Source: a virus. From it: DNA of 64,000 nucleotides. Of the stretch, positions 58,636 to 64,000 are shown piece by piece. The notes beneath the pieces are model-generated. The model searched no databases, was not told the DNA's origin, and worked only from the letters and a program-made list of their open reading frames with translations. Numbering within the stretch: position 1 is the stretch's first letter; every line of letters starts with the position of its first letter. The stretch is from the IMG/VR virus record IMGVR_UViG_3300049729_000211, positions 62,001 through 126,000 of that record; one strand, written 5' to 3'. A program made the position numbers and the translations under genes.

Positions 58636-59319
58636 TTACATTAGGGTACTTCTCAACATTCGTTCTCGCTCCCGTCTAGAATGCTGAGCCTCAGATAGTT
58701 TAGCACGAACTTTCGTTGATCTCAAAGCAGTGCCTGCGTTTTCTAGACGCTTCGAGGACTCCTTGAAATTTGAACTATGATAGTAACAAACCGGAGAACA
58801 GAATAACCGACTATTTCTTTTGGAGAATGGTACGGAAAAAGGTCTGCTGCATATAAGGCAAATCTTAGTTAGTGGTGGATTGCCAACTCCTTTTTTGGCA
58901 TCACTTATCCTTTTACCCATCAATTTTCTAGTATCAGCGTTGGCAGGATTTGCATGCCATGATCTACGAGTAGTACTCAGTAGTTGACGAGTTGCTTCAG
59001 AATGAGGTCCAGTGAATCCCTCACCACCCTTACAAATGTTGTAGCCGTATTCAGGATCTCGAGATCTAAGGAACTCTATAAATTCCTTCTCTCTTTGATC
59101 CAGTTCTTCCCTGGTTTCAATATCTGAAAGAAGAGCGTGAATGCTCCACAAGGAGGGATCTGGGTACTTCCTCATCGAATTGTAGAGATAGGATCTTCCG
59201 TTTCTTTGATGGCGAGCATCCCAAAATTTACCCTTGAGATAGGCTTTCAAATCCTTTCCCTTGTGCTGACCTACATAGTATTTCCCAGTGACGTGATTCA
59301 CTATCAAATAGATGAACAT
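58636..59319 (-). CDS. GIY-YIG homing endonuclease with RBS-sequestering leader
   Basis: 227 residues. IYLIVNHVTGKYYVGQH, E in DQREKEFIEFL, YGYNICKGGEGFTGPHSEATR match the protein at 30847-31551 closely. The C-terminus has a zinc ribbon (CLICSRPF...CSPVC) in place of the other protein's tail. Hairpin at 59327-59342 covers the AGAGGT site. Confidence 0.92.
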   Translation of the reverse strand: MFIYLIVNHVTGKYYVGQHKGKDLKAYLKGKFWDARHQRNGRSYLYNSMRKYPDPSLWSIHALLSDIETREELDQREKEFIEFLRSRDPEYGYNICKGGEGFTGPHSEATRQLLSTTRRSWHANPANADTRKLMGKRISDAKKGVGNPPLTKICLICSRPFSVPFSKRNSRLFCSPVCYYHSSNFKESSKRLENAGTALRSTKVRAKLSEAQHSRRERERMLRSTLM

Positions 59320-59326
59320 TTCTTCA

Positions 59327-59342
59327 ACCTCTAATGAGAGGT
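59327..59342 (-). promoter_or_regulatory. Hairpin covering the ribosome-binding site
   Basis: Minus strand ACCTCT pairs with AGAGGT around CATT, six perfect pairs; the AGAGG arm is seven bases before ATG. Upstream, TTTCCTGACTTC (59350-59361) is also seen before the endonuclease at 40425. Confidence 0.55.
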
Positions 59343-59364
59343 AAGAAGTCAGGAAACGCGGGCA

Positions 59365-60831
59365 CTAACCTAAATTCAGAATCGTTAGAGTGTCGGTGCC
59401 CATCTCCCAGGCAGTGTCAATACGAGGAGCCAACAGGCCCCTGGCCTTCGTGATTACTCCAGGTGGCAAATAGGCGCCAGTATCATCCACCAGAGCCACA
59501 TCAGAGTAACAATCCGGATTGAGAGTGTAGGATGTCTGAGTGGAATCGGTCCAGGTGAGGACAGCGCCGGTTGCCGGCGGAACTGTGAAAGTCACTGTGG
59601 CGATTGTGGTTACTGGAGCAGGAGCAGTCGTTGGAGTAAAGTGAGCTCCACTTGCTTGGCCAACCCAGATGTGACTGGCATCTGGAGATCCAGTGATCGC
59701 TCCAAAGATCATCACTCCGCCAACCTGACCAATGATGTTGGCATGTGCTCCCGTGGAAGCCTGAATCACCTCTTCGTTGGCAGTGAATATACCACTCGTG
59801 ATCGAGCCATAGGCCATCGTCGAACTGTAGGTGGAGAACGTGTAATCAGTTCCCTCAGTGAGTTGAACACCACCAGCATAGATTACAACAGTTCCTGATA
59901 CCACAGGAGCCGCGAACTGGTAGAACGTGTTGGTCCCATTTCCTGTTCCGAACGATGTGCTGTACTCCACCTTGAATGCCGCAGGCAGAGCAGCGAACTG
60001 CAATGAACTGAGAATCATGCCAAAGTCAATCGGAAATGACTGACCCACATTCTTACCCAGGGCTGTCAACTGCGTCTCCGGAAGGGTCTGATCATAAAAT
60101 GGCGACTGTGTGAACGTGGTCTCCCAAGTTCCGGTGTCTGTGTTGCGGACATAGATTCTCAAGAAGTCCGTGATCGAATTGAGAATCGACTCCATGCTAA
60201 GACTCTCGGTCTGAATGGTGGTGAAATTCAGTCCAATGTGAGCAGGCTTATTCAAGTCGATCGCAGTGTACAAATTTGAAGTGATCTGCTGAATCTGGTT
60301 GATGTTGACGATGTTGATTTCAAGATCGGAGGGATTGCCGCTTCCGTAGTTGATGGACACAACGATCCCATTGTGATCGGTCATGTTGTATCCATCGCCA
60401 ACCTTCTTGTAGAGTTCGACGACCGTGATCATCTTCCCAGTGTAGGCTTCAATGATCTCAGCAATGGCTATCGCAGTCGAACCTTGCTGGTAAGCAGGGA
60501 TCAGGTTGACGATCATCTGCTTGTAGTCAAGGTCGTACTGGGTGCTTCCTGGATACCCGCTGCTGATGAACAGAGGAGTAGCAAACCTGCGCTTGATGTC
60601 TGGAGGAGTCAGGTATTCAGGATTCTTGGCCACGATGTCGTATGCAGTCATGTACTCCAGTCGCGCAAGTTCGATGGCGACCGCTCTCTGAACATGACCC
60701 CACAGATTGTCGTCGTTCCTTGAGATGTAGAAGTTGGCAACAGCCGACATGAGGGCATTGAAACGAGCATCCTCGTATCGTAGCAGATCCTCACGGGTTC
60801 GGAGGTACGCGATATCGGCCTGGAATGCCAT
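59365..60831 (-). CDS. Baseplate or tail-tip structural protein
   Basis: 488 residues. The N-terminal half is mixed alpha/beta (IAYLRTREDLLRYEDARFNALMSAVANFYISRNDDNLWGHV); the C-terminal half is beta-rich and contains HIWVGQASGAHFTPTTAP, the same phrase as in the adaptor at 31605. It overlaps the baseplate-J-like gene by one base. The pairing of a J-like protein and a following I-like partner is common in contractile tails (inference). Confidence 0.7.
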   Translation of the reverse strand: MAFQADIAYLRTREDLLRYEDARFNALMSAVANFYISRNDDNLWGHVQRAVAIELARLEYMTAYDIVAKNPEYLTPPDIKRRFATPLFISSGYPGSTQYDLDYKQMIVNLIPAYQQGSTAIAIAEIIEAYTGKMITVVELYKKVGDGYNMTDHNGIVVSINYGSGNPSDLEINIVNINQIQQITSNLYTAIDLNKPAHIGLNFTTIQTESLSMESILNSITDFLRIYVRNTDTGTWETTFTQSPFYDQTLPETQLTALGKNVGQSFPIDFGMILSSLQFAALPAAFKVEYSTSFGTGNGTNTFYQFAAPVVSGTVVIYAGGVQLTEGTDYTFSTYSSTMAYGSITSGIFTANEEVIQASTGAHANIIGQVGGVMIFGAITGSPDASHIWVGQASGAHFTPTTAPAPVTTIATVTFTVPPATGAVLTWTDSTQTSYTLNPDCYSDVALVDDTGAYLPPGVITKARGLLAPRIDTAWEMGTDTLTILNLG

Positions 60832-63800
60832 TAGCTCCCCACAATGTAGTCAATCGTGATGTTTCCTGGTGACAGATACTCAGTGGAGGACGTGGTGATA
60901 TCCTTGGCCCCTTCTTCGTTCCACACCTGATAGGTCACTCTGTACGAGTTGGAGTTGGCTGAGTTCTGATAGGTCGGAATGCGGATCCATACATCACCAG
61001 CAGCCGAGATGAAGAACGACTGATCAATTCTTCCCTGGAATTCGGTGAGGCTGAACGTCCGAGTGTAGGACTCACTCTCGTAGAGGAAACCCACATAGGC
61101 ATTGGCCGTTCCTCCAGAGTTCAGCGTGCTGTTCTGAAGGATGGCATAGGCCACGTACACTTGATTTCCCATGGATACCCAAGGAGTGTTGCTGGGAATC
61201 AGGAAGCCAATGTCGTAGGCTCCGTCAGACTTAGCACACTTCGTGATAGGAATCTGAACACCAGTCACTCCAGGCTGGGACCTTACCTGCTGAACAAGCA
61301 GCGATTGGTCCAGGTCAGTCTGAGAGTTGTTGAGGACTATTCCAATAGCCGAACGCACCAGGTTGTCTACAGTATCCTGGGTTGCTGTTGGACTGATGGT
61401 CACGGTCATCGTGATATCCACCGGGCTGGCGACCATCGCCTTCACGAGCACATCTGCATCAGCGTGCTTGCTTGTCGCCAAAGTGGCCGCAAGTTGATCT
61501 ACCCAGGTTGGAATCTGAGTACTGACCGCGAAGACCTCTGATGCATAGTAGGAAATGAACAGAGGATAGGTCGTTCCTCCAGTGAGGAAAGGCATCGTCG
61601 AACTTCCGCCAGACTTAGCTGTAATCGAAGTCTGGCCAGAGGTGTGATCGACAGTCAGAATGAAGTCACGATTTTCCTGCAAGACTGTCCAGATTGGAAC
61701 TGAAGTGGTTCCGCTATTCCACACCACCTTGATGTATCTGCTGGTGAGAGGCACCGGCGGAGTCGCATTGATCAGTGAAACATCACTGGTTAGAGTGGTG
61801 AGTCCGTAGCTGTTTGGCAACCAGGTGTTGTAGATGAAACCAGACTGAGTTAAATACGAGGGAACTGTTCCTGTCAAAGTGAGGGTGTCAGTGTAGAAGT
61901 TGACCTTCTCGGTCAGGATGAACTTGTAGTATGTCACCACAACCGATGGGCTTCCATTCAGGGGAATGCCGGACTGATTCAGTATGTTCAGGCCAACCAA
62001 CTGCAAGTTGTACTGTTCATAAGGACCAGCAGAAGTGATCGTGTAGTCCACTCCAAAAACATAGGGTGGCCCAACAGGATCGTAAGCATTGACAACCGTG
62101 AATCCCTTGGGAGGAGAAATGGCCCCGGTGCTGGGATCGATCATCATCACCATGTTGCTGTCGATCAGTAAGCTGGTGATTGGAGAGACGTAGACAAGCG
62201 TAACCTGCTGAACTGCCGACTGAGTGCTGTCTACCTGCACCGCATCACCCGCCGCGTTGGATCCTCCAGAGAGTAGAAAGTCCTGTGTATGGATAAGTTC
62301 AATGTTCGAAGGATCGATGACTCCAGTTTGAGGTCCTGTCACTGAATTGATGCTCAGCAACGGCTGCGAAGGAGGATTGTAGAAAATGTCCTCATGGTAG
62401 CGACCTGTCAGAATATAGTTGGCATTGCCTGAGGCCATTACTCCTGTGATGAAAGCTCCATTAGTCTGAGTTCCAGGGACTTGAACTCCATTCACTAGAG
62501 TGTATGTCAGTTCTGCTGGGTTGACAAAGATGGAAGCCGTCAATCCAGCTGGATTGTTGTAAACTTGAGCAGTTTGAACTCCCAAATACACCATTCTGCC
62601 CAAACTTGTTGCTGAAAGACTCAGAACCATGTAGAGAGGACTTGTTAGACTATTCACACTGAACTTGATGGAACTCGAATTGCTCAGCAGATTCAATGTC
62701 AGAGATCCGGTCTCAGAGTAGTTGTACACCACATTGTTGATCTGTTCAGAGAAGGAAGTTCCACGAGTGTAGATGTCAACACAGCCAAATATGTGCTTGC
62801 CTGACCTCTTGATGATGAGTCCTGAATCGGAAATATCCGCCGGCAGCCAGTCGCGAAGCATCTCGTCATCTCCGGCAGCGACAACCATGGCTTGAACAAT
62901 TCCTGGTGTTTGAATGGCAGTTCCCCAGTACCCGTATCGGGTACCAGTGTCGACTCCGACAATCTTCTTGTTCTTGATGCGCTCTGCGAAACGAGAGTTG
63001 AGTTCCGTGTCTACTGCAGGAGAAGTTCCACTTTGATTGATGCAGGACATTCCTTGAGGTACACCAGAAACTGTCTGACGGATAGCTCCAGCACCAATTG
63101 TGCCCACACTTCCTGCTGTCTGACAGACCACCGGAATATCGACTGACCACCAACCCTTTGTGGCGTTGTAGAGACTATCAGCGTATCTCGGATCGATTGA
63201 GGCACTTCCCTGAGTGGTGAAGTTCACTGATGCCGTGGAACTATCAGCCAGGGTTGCTACAACGGCTCCCTGCTGAATGCTGATCAAGGTGGTGGGACGG
63301 ACATAGGTGAAGAAGGTCACTGTTCCAGCAGAGTATGTGGGACCTCCTCTAGTTAGACCCGCGTCTTCACCGGCCACATCGAAGGCATGGTCGATGTATG
63401 ACTGGATGTCTGTGCTGTTAAGACCGAAGGCCGCCGCCAGCTGCTGTTTCACAGAAGAATCTGAAACTGGGTCACTGTATCCATTCCCATTGGCATTGTC
63501 AATCTGAGCCAAGGCTGAAATGCTCTGGCAGCACAGAGCATACCACTGCCTGACCGACATGTTGCTGATCTCAACAGCGAACGGGTCGATGAAGAGGTCA
63601 CGATTCTCTGAACGAGGAGTGAGGTCCAAGTCAGGATAGATTCTGATGATCTGAGAGATCATCCTCTGGGCAACGTCCTCTTTCCTCTGAAGCGCAAGGA
63701 AATCAGTCGGGTTGACTGCCTTCAGGTTGACAAAGCCACAAGTGATCGGTCCGACCTGCTGAGATTCATAAATCTGGTTCGAAGTGGGATCCTGCAGGAT

Positions 63801-63989
63801 CGTAGAAGCCACTGCGTAGAAGATATCAGCATTGACGTAGGACTGAGCAATCGAGACTGAGTCAAAAGTCGTAGTCGTGAAGTTCTCTGTGACTGTGTAA
63901 CTGAGGGTGTAATTTCCAGTTATGAGACCAGGAGTGTTGACCATCGCGGATTCTAGACTGCTGGTCTGAACATTTGCGGATCGAGTCAC
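60831..63989 (-). CDS. Baseplate J-like wedge protein, 5' end uncertain
   Basis: At least 1052 residues. AGSVGTIGAGAIRQTVSGVPQGMSCINQ, then DTELNSRFAERIKN and YGYWGTAIQTPGIVQAMVVAAGDDEM form the baseplate-J core (roughly 290-380); the C-terminus (LDQSLLVQQVRSQPGVTGVQIP) fits its end. The first codon available is GTG at 63989, but the frame stays open to the window edge, so the true start may lie further upstream. It marks the phage as having a contractile tail. Confidence 0.82.
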   Translation of the reverse strand: MTRSANVQTSSLESAMVNTPGLITGNYTLSYTVTENFTTTTFDSVSIAQSYVNADIFYAVASTILQDPTSNQIYESQQVGPITCGFVNLKAVNPTDFLALQRKEDVAQRMISQIIRIYPDLDLTPRSENRDLFIDPFAVEISNMSVRQWYALCCQSISALAQIDNANGNGYSDPVSDSSVKQQLAAAFGLNSTDIQSYIDHAFDVAGEDAGLTRGGPTYSAGTVTFFTYVRPTTLISIQQGAVVATLADSSTASVNFTTQGSASIDPRYADSLYNATKGWWSVDIPVVCQTAGSVGTIGAGAIRQTVSGVPQGMSCINQSGTSPAVDTELNSRFAERIKNKKIVGVDTGTRYGYWGTAIQTPGIVQAMVVAAGDDEMLRDWLPADISDSGLIIKRSGKHIFGCVDIYTRGTSFSEQINNVVYNYSETGSLTLNLLSNSSSIKFSVNSLTSPLYMVLSLSATSLGRMVYLGVQTAQVYNNPAGLTASIFVNPAELTYTLVNGVQVPGTQTNGAFITGVMASGNANYILTGRYHEDIFYNPPSQPLLSINSVTGPQTGVIDPSNIELIHTQDFLLSGGSNAAGDAVQVDSTQSAVQQVTLVYVSPITSLLIDSNMVMMIDPSTGAISPPKGFTVVNAYDPVGPPYVFGVDYTITSAGPYEQYNLQLVGLNILNQSGIPLNGSPSVVVTYYKFILTEKVNFYTDTLTLTGTVPSYLTQSGFIYNTWLPNSYGLTTLTSDVSLINATPPVPLTSRYIKVVWNSGTTSVPIWTVLQENRDFILTVDHTSGQTSITAKSGGSSTMPFLTGGTTYPLFISYYASEVFAVSTQIPTWVDQLAATLATSKHADADVLVKAMVASPVDITMTVTISPTATQDTVDNLVRSAIGIVLNNSQTDLDQSLLVQQVRSQPGVTGVQIPITKCAKSDGAYDIGFLIPSNTPWVSMGNQVYVAYAILQNSTLNSGGTANAYVGFLYESESYTRTFSLTEFQGRIDQSFFISAAGDVWIRIPTYQNSANSNSYRVTYQVWNEEGAKDITTSSTEYLSPGNITIDYIVGS

Positions 63990-64000
63990 GCTATTGACCA

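Overview
The window is an internal piece of a large tailed-phage genome, most likely a myovirus. The evidence is a baseplate-J-like protein, neck, fibre and adaptor proteins, an endolysin, a UvrD-type helicase, six tRNA or tRNA-like genes, and many small zinc-ribbon and hypothetical genes packed head to tail. I recognise no terminase, portal, major capsid protein or DNA polymerase, so the genome extends well beyond these 64 kb. The host is not certain. The fibre at 12.7-16.4 kb carries a Sec-type signal peptide and domains of the kind found in secreted proteins of Acidobacteriota, which suggests that phylum (inference only).

Layout. 0-12.2 kb (minus strand): a virion or head-assembly block of large acidic, zinc-ribbon-containing proteins that share a recurring Lys-Thr-Ala tripeptide, two proteins with weak sigma-factor-like features, and a coiled-coil plus membrane-anchor protein with a frameshift. 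12.4-32.7 kb: fibre, decoration, neck and tail genes, mostly minus strand, including a chimeric fibre with a glycosidase-like propeller and a SWIM zinc-finger protein interrupted by an intein. 33.6-38.3 kb: a mainly plus-strand block with small genes, an abundant decoration-type protein ending in a textbook terminator, and a GH108-type endolysin. 38.3-55.2 kb (minus strand): nucleic-acid and metabolic genes: DUF3310, a decayed methyltransferase, helicase, class II amidotransferase fused to an unknown domain, GNAT, Nudix, a ribbon-helix-helix protein, a WGR-PARP ADP-ribosyltransferase, and a methyltransferase-nucleotidyltransferase pair. 55.6-58 kb: tRNA cluster. 58-64 kb: small genes, then two baseplate genes.

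The dominant feature is mobile DNA. Fourteen free-standing homing-endonuclease genes (eight GIY-YIG, four HNH, one PD-(D/E)XK, one repeat-type cut by the window edge) and a LAGLIDADG intein sit between or inside host genes. They are placed so that operon translation survives: ATGA or TAATG overlaps, and downstream ribosome-binding sites encoded in the last endonuclease codons. At least one further endonuclease survives only as a leader plus ten codons beside the chimeric fibre. Several endonuclease genes have hairpins that bury their ribosome-binding site, and several are preceded by a shared 18-nt element.

Two points deserve most attention. The first is a bipartite element, TACCCG(A/C)-N16-GTAGA, found with exact spacing at six sites plus one weaker site, almost all just before start codons; it looks like a phage-specific promoter or operator. 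The second is a phage PARP gene carrying this element and bracketed by two paralogous HNH endonuclease genes on the opposite strand. One-base frameshifts or deletions in four genes may be real decay or assembly errors and should be checked against reads.
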